Origin: Actinomycetota bacterium
Lineage (GTDB): Bacteria > Actinomycetota > Acidimicrobiia > Acidimicrobiales > Ilumatobacteraceae
Direction of reading: 5' to 3'
Length of the DNA: 64,000 nucleotides
NCBI GenBank assembly: GCA_009702045.1
Contig: WLIV01000002.1
Location: forward strand, 1-64,000
In this document: piece by piece, positions 17,649 through 25,940 of the stretch
Layout of the letters: every line of letters begins with the position of its first letter
Numbering within the stretch: the first letter of the stretch is position 1
Made by a program: the position numbers and the translations under genes
The notes under the pieces: model-generated
What the model was told of the DNA's origin: nothing
Database searches by the model: none
The model's input: the letters and a program-made list of their open reading frames with translations, nothing else

Positions 17649-20516
17649 TCAGCTGCAGCCGCTGGTGCTGCCACAGCTGGGGCATGCGTGGCAGCTGCCC
17701 GCACGCACCATCTGCACACCGCACTGCATGCACATCGGGGCGTCGCTGTGACGCACCGTTGGCTTGGGCGTGGCCTCCAACTGGCGCGGCAGACCGCTGG
17801 GGTTGGTGACGTCGTTGTTCGGCGCCACCGGAGCGGTACCGGACTCCATCTGCGCCAGCAGTTCTCCAGCCGACGGGATGGTCTTCGGATCGGCTGCGAC
17901 ATCGCTACCGGTGCGGGTCTCCCACACCGCTTCCTCCACACCCGGCAGCGTGGGCTGCAGACGCTCGTCGACCGAGAAGATGCCCAGCTCGGCGCGCTCG
18001 TCGTAGGTCATGTACTCCAGCGCCAAGCGGCGGAAGAGGTAGTCCATGATCGACGAGGCGAAGCGAATGTCTGGGTCGTCGGTCATACCGGCCGGCTCGA
18101 AGCGCATGTTGGTGAACGCTTCGACGTAGGCCCGCATGGGAACGCCGTACTGCAAGCCGTAGCTGATGCTCTTGGCAAAGGCATCCATGATGCCGCTGAG
18201 CGTGGAGCCCTGCTTGGACACCGTGAGGAAGATCTCGCCGGGGCGACCATCGGCGTACTGGCCGATGTTGGCGAAGCCTTTGCAGTCGGCCACACGGAAC
18301 TCGAACGTGCGGGCGCTGCGAGTGCGGGGCAGCTTCTGACGGATCGGTTGGTGCACGATCTTCTCGACGATGCGCTCGATCACCTGCGTAGCCTGCGCCT
18401 CGACAGCCGGGGTCTCCTCGGCGCCGTCCTTCTTGGCCGTGCTGAGCGGCTGACCCACCTTGCAGTTGTCGCGGTAGATGGCAACGGCCTTCAGGCCGAG
18501 CTGCCACGACAGCTGGTGCAGCTTCTCCACATCCTCGATGGAGGCTTCCTCGGGCATGTTGACGGTCTTGGAAATGGCACCCGAGATGAACGGCTGCACG
18601 GCACCCATCATCCGCACATGACCCTCGTAGTGGATGGTGTTATCGCCCATGCTGCAGGCGAACACCGGCACGTGATCGGCGGTGAGGTGCGGGGCACCGA
18701 GGATGCTCTTCTCGGTGTCGATGTAGGCAACGACGTCGGCGATCTGCTGCTCCGTGTAGCCCAGCTTGCGCAGCGCACGCGGGATCGTCTGGTTGACGAT
18801 GGTCATGTTGCCGCCACCGACCAGCTTCTTCAGCTTCACCAGACCGAGGTCGGGCTCGATACCGGTGGTGTCGCAGTCCATCATCAGGCCAATCGTGCCG
18901 GTGGGTGCCAGCACCGAAGCCTGCGCATTGCGCACGCCGTACTCCTCACCATCACGCACCGCAGCACCCCACGCTGCGAAACCGGCCTCGACCAGTTCGG
19001 CGGGAACGCCCGGGTGGTTGGCGATCACGTTGTGTGCGTCGCGGTGCATGCGCAGCACGTCGAGCATGTACTGCTCGTTCTCGGCGAAACCAGCGAACGC
19101 ACCCATACGGCTGGCAGTGCGGGCGCTCGTGGCATAGGCATGACCGGTCATCAGCGAGGTGATCGCCGCAGCCCACGCACGGCCCTCTTCGCTGTCGTAC
19201 GGCAGACCGAGCGCCATGAGGGTGGCGCCGAGGTTGGCGTAGCCGAGGCCGAGCTGACGGAACTTGCGGCTGTTCTCGCCGATCTTTTCCGTCGGGTAGT
19301 CGGCGCGACCGACCAGGATCTCCTGCGCAGTGAACATCACTTCGATGGTGTGCATGTACGCCTCGACATCGAACACGCCGTCCTCATCGAGGTAGTGCAG
19401 CAGGTTGATGCTGGCCAGGTTGCAGGCCGAGTTGTCGATGTGCATGTACTCGCTGCACGGGTTGCTGCCGTTGATCCGACCCGAGGCATGAGCGGTGTGC
19501 CACTTGTTGATCGTGGTGTCGAACTGCAGACCGGGGTCGGCGCACTCCCACGATGCGGTTGCGATGTCGCGCCACAGATCGCGTGCACGCACCGTGCGCA
19601 CCGGCCTGCCGTCGATCACGGCCTTGAACGACCACTCGGCGTCGTCCTCGATGGCCTGCATGAAGTCGTCGCTGATACGCACCGAGTTATTGGCGTTCTG
19701 GTACTGGATGCTGAAGCTGTCCGCTCCGTCGAGGTCCATGTCGAAGCCGGCGTCGCGGAGCACGCGCGCCTTGCGCTCTTCTTTGACCTTGCACCAGATG
19801 AACTCTTCAACGTCGGGGTGATCGACGTTGAGGATGACCATCTTGGCCGCACGACGGGTCTTGCCACCGCTCTTGATGGTGCCCGCCGAGGAGTCCGCGC
19901 CACGCATGAAGCTGACCGGGCCGCTGGCTGTGCCGCCACCGTTCAACAGCTCGTAGCTGGAGCGGATGTTCGACAGGTTGATCCCCGAGCCGGAGCCACC
20001 TTTGAAGATGACGCCCTCTTCCTTGTACCAGTTGAGGATGCCGTCCATCGTGTCCTCGACCGCCAGGATGAAGCAGGCGCTGGCCTGCTGGGGCACACCC
20101 TTGACACCGATGTTGAACCACACCGGGCTGTTGAACGCGGCCCGCTGCGTGACCAGGATGTACTTCAGTTCGTCGTTCAGCGCGTCGGCCTCGGCCTGGT
20201 CGGCGAAGTAGCCACCTTCAATACCCCAGGTGGTGACCGTGTCGGCGACCCGATCGATGACCTGCTTCAGCGATGACTCGCGCCCGTCCATGCCGAGGGT
20301 GCCACGGAAGTACTTCTGGGAGACGATGTTGGTGGCGTTGAGCGACCACGACGTCGGAAACTCCACGCCCAGTTGCTCGAAGGCGACGGTGCCGTCCTTC
20401 CAGTTGGAGATTCGGGCATCGCGACGCTCCCATTCGACCTCGTCGTATGGGTGCACGCCAGGAGCGGTGAAATGACGGCTGATCCCGATGGCGAGACGAT
20501 CCGGCGCCAGTGACAT
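17649..20516 (-). CDS. nrdJ: B12-dependent class II ribonucleotide reductase (NrdJ)
   Basis: A 955-residue adenosylcobalamin-dependent ribonucleoside-diphosphate reductase, which makes deoxynucleotides for DNA synthesis without needing oxygen. Visible are FNSPVWFNIG (128-137), the active-site half-cystine in ASACFIL (Cys148), GSGSGINLSNIRS, the NPCSE radical/active-site motif, MMDCDTTGIEPD, and a C-terminal redox tail CHACPSCGSTSGC. The B12-binding region lies in the C-terminal half. ATG 20516 is chosen for AAGGAG 8 nt upstream. No second RNR is seen in the window. The upstream region carries an NrdR-box match and DnaA boxes, and nrdR is about 4.4 kb away. Confidence 0.96.
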   Translation of the reverse strand: MSLAPDRLAIGISRHFTAPGVHPYDEVEWERRDARISNWKDGTVAFEQLGVEFPTSWSLNATNIVSQKYFRGTLGMDGRESSLKQVIDRVADTVTTWGIEGGYFADQAEADALNDELKYILVTQRAAFNSPVWFNIGVKGVPQQASACFILAVEDTMDGILNWYKEEGVIFKGGSGSGINLSNIRSSYELLNGGGTASGPVSFMRGADSSAGTIKSGGKTRRAAKMVILNVDHPDVEEFIWCKVKEERKARVLRDAGFDMDLDGADSFSIQYQNANNSVRISDDFMQAIEDDAEWSFKAVIDGRPVRTVRARDLWRDIATASWECADPGLQFDTTINKWHTAHASGRINGSNPCSEYMHIDNSACNLASINLLHYLDEDGVFDVEAYMHTIEVMFTAQEILVGRADYPTEKIGENSRKFRQLGLGYANLGATLMALGLPYDSEEGRAWAAAITSLMTGHAYATSARTASRMGAFAGFAENEQYMLDVLRMHRDAHNVIANHPGVPAELVEAGFAAWGAAVRDGEEYGVRNAQASVLAPTGTIGLMMDCDTTGIEPDLGLVKLKKLVGGGNMTIVNQTIPRALRKLGYTEQQIADVVAYIDTEKSILGAPHLTADHVPVFACSMGDNTIHYEGHVRMMGAVQPFISGAISKTVNMPEEASIEDVEKLHQLSWQLGLKAVAIYRDNCKVGQPLSTAKKDGAEETPAVEAQATQVIERIVEKIVHQPIRQKLPRTRSARTFEFRVADCKGFANIGQYADGRPGEIFLTVSKQGSTLSGIMDAFAKSISYGLQYGVPMRAYVEAFTNMRFEPAGMTDDPDIRFASSIMDYLFRRLALEYMTYDERAELGIFSVDERLQPTLPGVEEAVWETRTGSDVAADPKTIPSAGELLAQMESGTAPVAPNNDVTNPSGLPRQLEATPKPTVRHSDAPMCMQCGVQMVRAGSCHACPSCGSTSGCS

Positions 20517-20600
20517 GACGTGTGCTCCTTGATAAGCGGTAGTGCTGAGACGAAAGTAGGCGAACTGAGGTGCTGAACGACGGATGCCCCCAGCGGGTGG

Positions 20601-20616
20601 ACACAACATGTGGTGT
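20601..20616. promoter_or_regulatory. NrdR box 1
   Basis: ACACAACATGTGGTGT matches 13 of 16 positions of the Streptomyces/E. coli-type NrdR consensus, including all fixed C/A/A/T/T/T positions, and is itself palindromic. It lies downstream of the predicted nrdJ promoter, where a repressor would block transcription. Confidence 0.6.
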
Positions 20617-20639
20617 CGAGATGACTCCCAATCGAGTCG

Positions 20640-20655
20640 CCACCACAAGTGGTTG
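20640..20655. promoter_or_regulatory. NrdR box 2 (weaker)
   Basis: CCACCACAAGTGGTTG, containing the near-palindrome ACCACAAGTGGT, lies with its centre 39 bp from box 1. It matches the consensus at about 9 of 16 positions. NrdR boxes usually occur in pairs, which supports it, but spacing is longer than the common ~31 bp. Confidence 0.35.
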
Positions 20656-20659
20656 TGAG

Positions 20660-20689
20660 ATTACAGCACTGTAGTTACGCCACTGTCAA
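20660..20689 (-). promoter_or_regulatory. nrdJ promoter
   Basis: Perfect -35 TTGACA (minus strand, 20684-20689) and -10-like TGTAAT (20660-20665) separated by 18 nt. NrdR box 2 overlaps the predicted start-site region and box 1 follows it. Confidence 0.5.
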
Positions 20690-20694
20690 TGACC

Positions 20695-20750
20695 AACCTT
20701 GCTCTTCTTGTGGCATTCTCAGTGGGTCAGCGGCGCAAGAAGAGCAGGTT
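20695..20750. repeat. Long intergenic hairpin upstream of nrdJ
   Basis: TGCTCTTCTTG (20700-20710) and CAAGAAGAGCA (20736-20746) are perfectly complementary. Outer AACCT/AGGTT extends the stem with a one-base bulge. The loop is 25 nt. A second small hairpin GGTTCGGGAACC follows at 20747-20758. It could be an RNA structure or an operator. Confidence 0.6.
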
Positions 20751-20924
20751 CGGGAACCCAGTCCCGCAACAGCAACAGCGTCTGCGCCGACCGAGCACGC
20801 CGCCCGATCACTCACGTTCGTTGTTGCTGCGGCCCATCCGCTTTCTTGCACCGCTGCCACCGACGGCAGAACCCTAGGTGCCGCGCCCTGTGGGGAGGAA
20901 GGGGTACAACCATGTGAATTCAGT

Positions 20925-21000
20925 TGTGGACAGCCGGCGAATCCTGTGGGCGCAGAGGGAAACGGAGGGTTACAAGGCAGGGGTTATCCACATATCCACA
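20925..21000. promoter_or_regulatory. DnaA-box cluster upstream of nrdJ
   Basis: TTATCCACA (20984-20992), a perfect DnaA box, is followed at one-base overlap by ATATCCACA (20992-21000). CTGTCCACA on the minus strand (20925-20933) fits the looser actinobacterial consensus. Confidence 0.55.
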
Positions 21001-21034
21001 GATTGCGCAACCAGTACCCCGACTCTGAGATGGC

Positions 21035-23347
21035 TCAGCAGGACGCGACGGTCACCGGGACGCCGTTCAGTACCGCCGTACCCGACAGCGGATCGACCAC
21101 GGCCTCGTCGGTGAGCACATTGCTGTTCACACCGGCGCGACGGGCTGCGACAGTGAGCCGCGTGCCCGACATATCGTGCCCCCACCCATGCGGCATGCTC
21201 ACGACACCCTCACGGACCGCCTCGGTGATCTCGACGGTCACCTGCACCTCACCCACCCGGCTGGTCACCCGGGCAAGCCCTCCGGTCTGTAACCCGAGGC
21301 GACCGGCATCGACCGGGTGCACGTGCAGCGTGCAGCGCGGCGCACCCTTCACCAGCACTTCGATGTTGTGCATCCACGAGTTGTTGCTCCGCAGGTCGCG
21401 ACGACCCACCAGCGACAACTGGCCGGACGCAGCCGCCGTGGCAGCCGCCGGGAGCGCGTCGCGTAGCCGCGCCAACTCCGCGAGCAGCACCGGATGCGCG
21501 AGCTCGACCGCACCGCTGGGGGTGCGCAGCACTTCCGGCACGCGCGGCTGCAGCGGACCGAAGTCCAGTCCGTGCGGGTTCGCACGCAATGCGTCCAGGC
21601 TCGCGCCACCGGGGTTCCTGCCAAACGCTGCGCCGAATGGTCCCGTCTGCAGCATGAAGTCCAGCAGCCGTTCGGGACCCGCCTGACCGCCCAGCGCCGC
21701 CATGATCTCGGTGACGTTGCGCCCATGGATCGGCGAGTTCGAGTCAGCGACCGACGCGTGCACCATCGCTGTGATGCCGACCTCGTCGACCGCCGCGGGC
21801 TCGACCTCGAGGCCCATACCGGCAGCGATCAGCCCGAGCCGAGCCAGGATCTCCCACTCGTCGGGCTGCCCGTCGGAGCGCGCCAACACGGGTTCGCTGT
21901 AGTTGGCGACGTTCCGTACGGCGAACTGCAACAACGCAAGGTCGTAATGGCTGCGCTGCAGTTGCGAGGGTGGCGGCAGGATGACATCGGCGTGGCGGGT
22001 GGTCTCGTTGAGGTAGATGTCGACGCTGACCATGAAGTCGAGTTGTGTCAACGCTGCATCGAGTTGAACGCTGTTCGGCGTGCTGAGCACCGGGTTCCCG
22101 GCGATGGTGATCAGCGCGCGCATGCGCTCGTCACCGGCGTGCGTGATCTCCTCGGCCATCGCCCCCGCCGGATACTCCCCCATCACCTCCGGGTAACCGC
22201 TCACCACCGTGGCACCACGGCCGGTGGAGAAACCACTTCCGGAACCGCGGCGCCCTCGCGTGTTGGCGCTGCCAGCGACCGGGGTGGGAAACATCGCTCC
22301 TCCGGGCCGGTCGAGGTTGCCGGTGACGATGTTGATCACATCGATCAGCCACGACGTCGCAGTCCCGAAGGCGGCACCCGCCATCCCTGCGGTCGTGGTT
22401 CCTATCCGTCCGTAGATCGAGCCACTTGGGGCTGCCGCCAGATCGCGCGCCAATCGGCGCGTGTCGTCAGCGGGGATTCCGGTCGCGACTGCCACCGACT
22501 CGGGTGTGAACGGCGCACAGGCCGCCACTACCTCGGTGACGCCGGTGAGGTGTTTGCCGACGTGCTCACCCGGCTCGATCGACCCGTCCTGCGCCAGCGC
22601 CGTCACCATCGCCGCCAACAGCAACGGATCGGTACCCGGTCGGATCGCCAGCCAACGATCGGCACCCTCGACGGTGCGCGTCCGGCGCGGATCGATGACC
22701 ACCACCGTGCCACCGCGTGCGCGGATTGCCTCCAGGCGACCTGGGAAGTCGGGTGCAGTACACAGGCTGCCGTTCGAGGCATACGGGTTGGCACCCATCA
22801 GCACCAGGAAGTCGGTGCGGTCGAGATCGGGAACGGGCACTGTTGCCGGACTGCCGAACACGTAGCCAGCCGCAACCTGACGAGGCATTTGGTCGACCGT
22901 CGAGGCACTGAATCGACGGTGTGTGCCGAGCGCCTGCAGCAGCGATCGGTTGTAGAGCATCGGCGAAAGGTTGTGAGCACAGGGATTCCCCATGTACACC
23001 CCGACCGACTCGCGCCCGTGCTCGCGCAACACAGCAGGAAGGCGGTCGGCGACCACCGCCCAAGCCTCGTCCCACTCCACCTCCACGTGCACGCCATCCC
23101 GCATCACCAGTGGCCGCCGCAACCGGTCGGGGTCGTCGTGCAATTGACGCAGCGTGCTGCCCTTCGGACACAAGAAGCCCTTGCTGAACACATCGTCGCG
23201 GTCGCCACGGATGCGCACCACAGCATCACCCTTCACGGTGATCTCCAGGCCACACCCTGCTTCGCACAGCGGACACGTGCGGTGCGCAACACGAGTGTCG
23301 CCGTCGACATGGTCATGATCGGTCCTCATGAGGTGGCATTCTCTCAT
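21035..23347 (-). CDS. Molybdopterin (bis-MGD) oxidoreductase
   Basis: A 770-residue DMSO-reductase-superfamily enzyme. The N-terminal [4Fe-4S] domain has CPLCEAGCGLEI and the fourth Cys in FLCPKGS. The pterin domains include VLMGANPYASNG and VVVIDPRRTRT, and the C-terminal dinucleotide-binding domain has MPHGWGHDMSG. At the usual Mo-ligand position (FSASTVDQMPRQV, about residues 140-155) there is no Cys or Sec, so the ligand may be Ser or Asp. No Tat signal is present, so it is probably cytosolic. Single gene with no membrane or electron-transfer subunit. A shorter start at ATG 23329 is equally possible because ATG 23347 is only 2 bp from the divergent gene's ATG. Confidence 0.85.
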   Translation of the reverse strand: MRECHLMRTDHDHVDGDTRVAHRTCPLCEAGCGLEITVKGDAVVRIRGDRDDVFSKGFLCPKGSTLRQLHDDPDRLRRPLVMRDGVHVEVEWDEAWAVVADRLPAVLREHGRESVGVYMGNPCAHNLSPMLYNRSLLQALGTHRRFSASTVDQMPRQVAAGYVFGSPATVPVPDLDRTDFLVLMGANPYASNGSLCTAPDFPGRLEAIRARGGTVVVIDPRRTRTVEGADRWLAIRPGTDPLLLAAMVTALAQDGSIEPGEHVGKHLTGVTEVVAACAPFTPESVAVATGIPADDTRRLARDLAAAPSGSIYGRIGTTTAGMAGAAFGTATSWLIDVINIVTGNLDRPGGAMFPTPVAGSANTRGRRGSGSGFSTGRGATVVSGYPEVMGEYPAGAMAEEITHAGDERMRALITIAGNPVLSTPNSVQLDAALTQLDFMVSVDIYLNETTRHADVILPPPSQLQRSHYDLALLQFAVRNVANYSEPVLARSDGQPDEWEILARLGLIAAGMGLEVEPAAVDEVGITAMVHASVADSNSPIHGRNVTEIMAALGGQAGPERLLDFMLQTGPFGAAFGRNPGGASLDALRANPHGLDFGPLQPRVPEVLRTPSGAVELAHPVLLAELARLRDALPAAATAAASGQLSLVGRRDLRSNNSWMHNIEVLVKGAPRCTLHVHPVDAGRLGLQTGGLARVTSRVGEVQVTVEITEAVREGVVSMPHGWGHDMSGTRLTVAARRAGVNSNVLTDEAVVDPLSGTAVLNGVPVTVASC

Positions 23348-23349
23348 TA

Positions 23350-24021
23350 ATGCAGCGCCTGTTCCCCCACCCAGCTGACAACATCACATTGCTCGAGGCC
23401 TACTCCGCCGAACGGCCCGGCAGCGCCGAGCGACCGTGGGTATCGCTCTGCATGGTGTCCAGCCTCGACGGTTCCACGGTGGTGGATCACACCTCACGGG
23501 GACTGTCGAACCCCACCGATCAAGCACTGTTGCTCGTGCTGCGCTCCTTCGCCGACACCATCCTGGTGGGTGCCAGCACTGTCCGCCACGAGAACTACGG
23601 ACCTCCGAAAGCACCGCACCAGCGCATCGCTATCGTCAGCCGCAGCGGAGAGTTCGATTTCGATCTGCCGCTGTTCACCTCCGGCACAGCAATCGTCGTG
23701 CTCCCCGAGAACGCTCCAGTCGTCCCGGTGCCCTCGGTTCGCGCCGGCGTCGACACGGTCGATGTTGCACTCGCCATCAGGACACTCGCCAGTGAGTTCG
23801 GGAGCCGAGTCATCCAAGCCGAGGGTGGCGCCACGATGAACGGCATGCTCGCCTCCGCCGACCTGATCGACGAGCTGAACCTCACAGTGTCGCCACAGCT
23901 CAGCGGCGGCAACGGGTCGCGACTCATCGTCGGCGCACCGGCCTCCGCTCAGCGTATGCGGCTCGCACACGTGCTGGAAGACGACGGGTTCCTCTTTACC
24001 CGCTATCTGCGGGCACGCTGA
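23350..24021 (+). CDS. RibD C-terminal-domain reductase (DHFR fold)
   Basis: A 223-residue protein of the RibD-C/dihydrofolate-reductase-like family. It has SLCMVSSLDGSTV near the N-terminus (substrate-binding strand), DTILVGASTVRHENYGPP, and VIQAEGGATMNGMLASADL followed by DELNLTVSP, the NADPH-binding signature. It lacks the deaminase domain of full RibD, so it is more likely a stand-alone pyrimidine/pterin-type reductase of unknown substrate than the riboflavin enzyme. Starts back-to-back (CATTAATG) with the molybdopterin gene and runs convergent with the M14 peptidase gene. Confidence 0.82.
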   Translation: MQRLFPHPADNITLLEAYSAERPGSAERPWVSLCMVSSLDGSTVVDHTSRGLSNPTDQALLLVLRSFADTILVGASTVRHENYGPPKAPHQRIAIVSRSGEFDFDLPLFTSGTAIVVLPENAPVVPVPSVRAGVDTVDVALAIRTLASEFGSRVIQAEGGATMNGMLASADLIDELNLTVSPQLSGGNGSRLIVGAPASAQRMRLAHVLEDDGFLFTRYLRAR

Positions 24022-24046
24022 GCGCCGCTGTCCTCAGCACTCTGGG

Positions 24047-24895
24047 TCAGACGTTGGGGATCATCTGCATGATCTCCACGACCGCGTCAGCATGCACTCT
24101 GGCCTGCTCCGCAGTGAGCGTCGCACCGAGTTCGATGATGAACGACATCGTGTCGGGCATCGTCTTACGCACCCAGGTGGCCGCCACACCCGTGTACTTC
24201 CCGCCGGTGACTGACACATAGTCCAGCCCGGTGAGCTGCGCGTACCGTTGACGCAGCGGCCCATCGCGCCCGGCACTGGGCCCCACCGTGTGCGCGTCCT
24301 GGTGGTACCAGAGCGTGAGCGCCGGATGAAGCCGCAACGCAAAGGTCATGAAGGCCTGCGTCTCAGGTTCGCTCGCCGGACCACTACCGCTGTACTGCCA
24401 CTCACCGGGCCGGGCGATCGACGTCCAGTCGTGCGGAAAGTTGCGGTTCAGATCGACCTGATTGCCGTTGCCGCGCACGTCGTTGGCCAGGCCATCCGGG
24501 TTGATCGCTGGCAGCAGCCACAGGTCGTAGCCGTCCGGTAACGGCATCGTGCGCAGGTCATCGAGGATCGCCAACCCGTCGTTCTCATTGCCATGGATGA
24601 CTCCGACCACCAACACCACAATGCCACCCGCGGTGCCCCGGTGGTATGCGGTGATCGGTCGCCCCTGGACCGACGTACCGATCGTCTCCTCGCCGAGGAG
24701 TCCCGGAACAGTGCTGGTCGTCGTCGCTGCACTCGTGGTCGACGCCGGCACGCTGGTGGTCGTGGACGTCGACGGGGCAACGCTCGACGATGTGGAGACC
24801 GGCGCACTCGGCCGCGAAGCCACGCCCCCGGATGTGGTGGTGCTACACCCGGCGGCCACCGCCACGAGCAGCACGATCGAGGCGGCGCGGTTCAC
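24047..24895 (-). CDS. M14 zinc carboxypeptidase-like lipoprotein
   Basis: A 282-residue predicted lipoprotein (signal peptide with lipobox VAAGC, Cys17) with a Ser/Thr/Val-rich linker to about residue 65 and an M14 metallocarboxypeptidase domain. Zinc ligands HxxE (H101, E104) and H198, substrate-binding NRNF (150-153), and catalytic Glu255 (IIELG) are all present, so it should be active. Related M14 enzymes trim peptidoglycan stem peptides at the cell surface, and wall-peptide turnover is the best guess. Its start overlaps the nrdR stop by 4 nt (ATGA), so it is co-transcribed with nrdR. Confidence 0.87.
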   Translation of the reverse strand: MNRAASIVLLVAVAAGCSTTTSGGVASRPSAPVSTSSSVAPSTSTTTSVPASTTSAATTTSTVPGLLGEETIGTSVQGRPITAYHRGTAGGIVVLVVGVIHGNENDGLAILDDLRTMPLPDGYDLWLLPAINPDGLANDVRGNGNQVDLNRNFPHDWTSIARPGEWQYSGSGPASEPETQAFMTFALRLHPALTLWYHQDAHTVGPSAGRDGPLRQRYAQLTGLDYVSVTGGKYTGVAATWVRKTMPDTMSFIIELGATLTAEQARVHADAVVEIMQMIPNV

Positions 24896-25350
24896 GATTC
24901 CTGCAGCTTCTTCAGCAGCACCAATTCGCGCTGGAAGTCGGCTGCTGCGTCAAAGCCTTTGTACACGCTGGCAAAGCGGAGATAGGCAACCTCATCGAGT
25001 CGTCGCAGACGATCGAGTACTTCGACGCCAATCAGTTGTGCCAGAACCTCAGGACCCTGCAGGCGCACTTCGTCCTCGACGGCCTCCCCGAGCTGGTCGA
25101 TCTGCTCCGCCGTCACCGGGCGGCCCTTACATGCGGCAGATACCCCGGCGACAAGTTTGCTGCGGTCGAACGACTCGCGCTGGCCATTGCTCTTCACGAC
25201 GGTGAGCGGCACCTCTTCAGCGCGTTCGTAGGTAGTGAACCGATGGGCACAGGCCACGCATGACCGTCGCCGACGAATCGTGGTTCCCTCTTCGGCCTCA
25301 CGCGAATCGATCACCTTCGTGTCGTCCGCCAAACATTTCGGGCACCGCAT
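24892..25350 (-). CDS. nrdR: Transcriptional repressor NrdR
   Basis: A 152-residue ATP/dATP-sensing repressor of ribonucleotide reductase genes. The zinc ribbon (MRCPKC at 1-6 and CVACAHRF at about 31-38) is followed by the ATP-cone domain (VVKSNGQRESFDRSKL onward). Full family length. In this genome its obvious target is nrdJ, whose upstream region carries a 13/16 match to the NrdR box. It follows the LysM gene by 45 nt in the lexA-LysM-nrdR arrangement known in mycobacteria, and overlaps the M14 peptidase gene. Confidence 0.95.
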   Translation of the reverse strand: MRCPKCLADDTKVIDSREAEEGTTIRRRRSCVACAHRFTTYERAEEVPLTVVKSNGQRESFDRSKLVAGVSAACKGRPVTAEQIDQLGEAVEDEVRLQGPEVLAQLIGVEVLDRLRRLDEVAYLRFASVYKGFDAAADFQRELVLLKKLQES

Positions 25351-25395
25351 GGCAAATGACGCTACAGCGCGAGCGGTGAAGCATCCTGTCGAGCC

Positions 25396-25767
25396 TCACG
25401 GCAAGGTGATGGCCTGACCGATCTGCACCGAGGAACCGTGGTTAATCGAGATCAGTGCGTCGAGGTAATTGGCTTGGGAGTACTGCTCGTGGAATCGCTG
25501 CGCAATCGACCACAGGGTGTCGCCTGAACGCGCCACGTACACGTGTGTGGAGCTTGCCGGGCGAACCGTGGAGGCGGAGGCAGGATCGCCCTCACGGTTC
25601 GCCAGGACGCTGCCGGCGCCAAGCCACACGACGACGACGATGGCGACGAGCACCAACGACACCAGCAGGCGGCGGCGCACGAAGATCTGCACGCTCGGGC
25701 GGCCAGCGGCCATCCGCGAAGGAACGACCACCGTGTAGGGAGCTAGGGATGCTGCCGTGGATGCCAT
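25396..25767 (-). CDS. LysM membrane protein, putative SOS cell-division inhibitor
   Basis: A 123-residue protein with one membrane helix (about residues 32-52, LVSLVLVAIVVVVWLGAGSV) and a C-terminal LysM domain (YVARSGDTLWSIAQRF ... INHGSSVQIGQAITLP). ATG 25767 follows GGAAGG 12 nt upstream. Divergent from lexA and sharing its SOS operators, it has the location and architecture of YneA of Bacillus, DivS of Corynebacterium and Rv2719c of Mycobacterium. Those halt division during DNA damage or bind the wall. Function by synteny and architecture only; sequence identity in this group is low. Confidence 0.82.
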   Translation of the reverse strand: MASTAASLAPYTVVVPSRMAAGRPSVQIFVRRRLLVSLVLVAIVVVVWLGAGSVLANREGDPASASTVRPASSTHVYVARSGDTLWSIAQRFHEQYSQANYLDALISINHGSSVQIGQAITLP

Positions 25768-25824
25768 GGTGTCGATGTCCTTCCGGTGCCTGAGGGCCCA
25801 AGAGTGGGTGGAATGCTGCTCGAC

Positions 25825-25920
25825 CGAACAGGTGTTGGTCGAACAACTGTTCGCAGTCTGGACGAACATTCGTTCGATGTCAACCTCGGGGCGAACATTT
25901 GTTGCACGAACGGGTGTTTG
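25825..25920. promoter_or_regulatory. Five SOS (LexA) boxes between LysM gene and lexA
   Basis: Gram-positive SOS consensus CGAAC-N4-GTTCG. Two perfect sites: CGAACAACTGTTCG (25840-25853) and CGAACATTCGTTCG (25863-25876). Three near-matches: CGAACAGGTGTTGG (25825-25838), CGAACATTTGTTGC (25892-25905) and CGAACGGGTGTTTG (25907-25920). They flank both promoters. Confidence 0.9.
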
Positions 25921-25940
25921 ACCGGCTGCCCGAACGCGTG

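Larger units (their letters stand above)
20517..21034. other. 518-bp nrdJ upstream region without a gene
   Basis: No supported coding sequence. From the nrdJ start outward it holds a ~90-nt leader, two NrdR-box-like palindromes, a TTGACA/TGTAAT promoter, a long hairpin (20695-20750), a partly self-complementary CAAC/GTTG-rich stretch (about 20765-20835) and a DnaA-box cluster (20925-21000). No match to a cobalamin riboswitch core is apparent. Confidence 0.7.

Noticed and set aside
17529-20276. A 915-codon plus-strand frame opposite nrdJ, and similar long frames opposite miaB, recA, ffh and recG
   Set aside because: High GC makes long antisense frames common. The minus-strand products are clear housekeeping proteins and the plus-strand ones have no family features.
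20517-20700. A cobalamin riboswitch controlling nrdJ
   Set aside because: nrdJ needs B12, so I looked for one, but there is no B12-box-like core, and the leader between the promoter and start is too short for the usual ~200-nt aptamer.
20925-21000. A replication origin (oriC) at the DnaA boxes
   Set aside because: Only three boxes, no AT-rich unwinding region, and no dnaA, dnaN or gyrB nearby.
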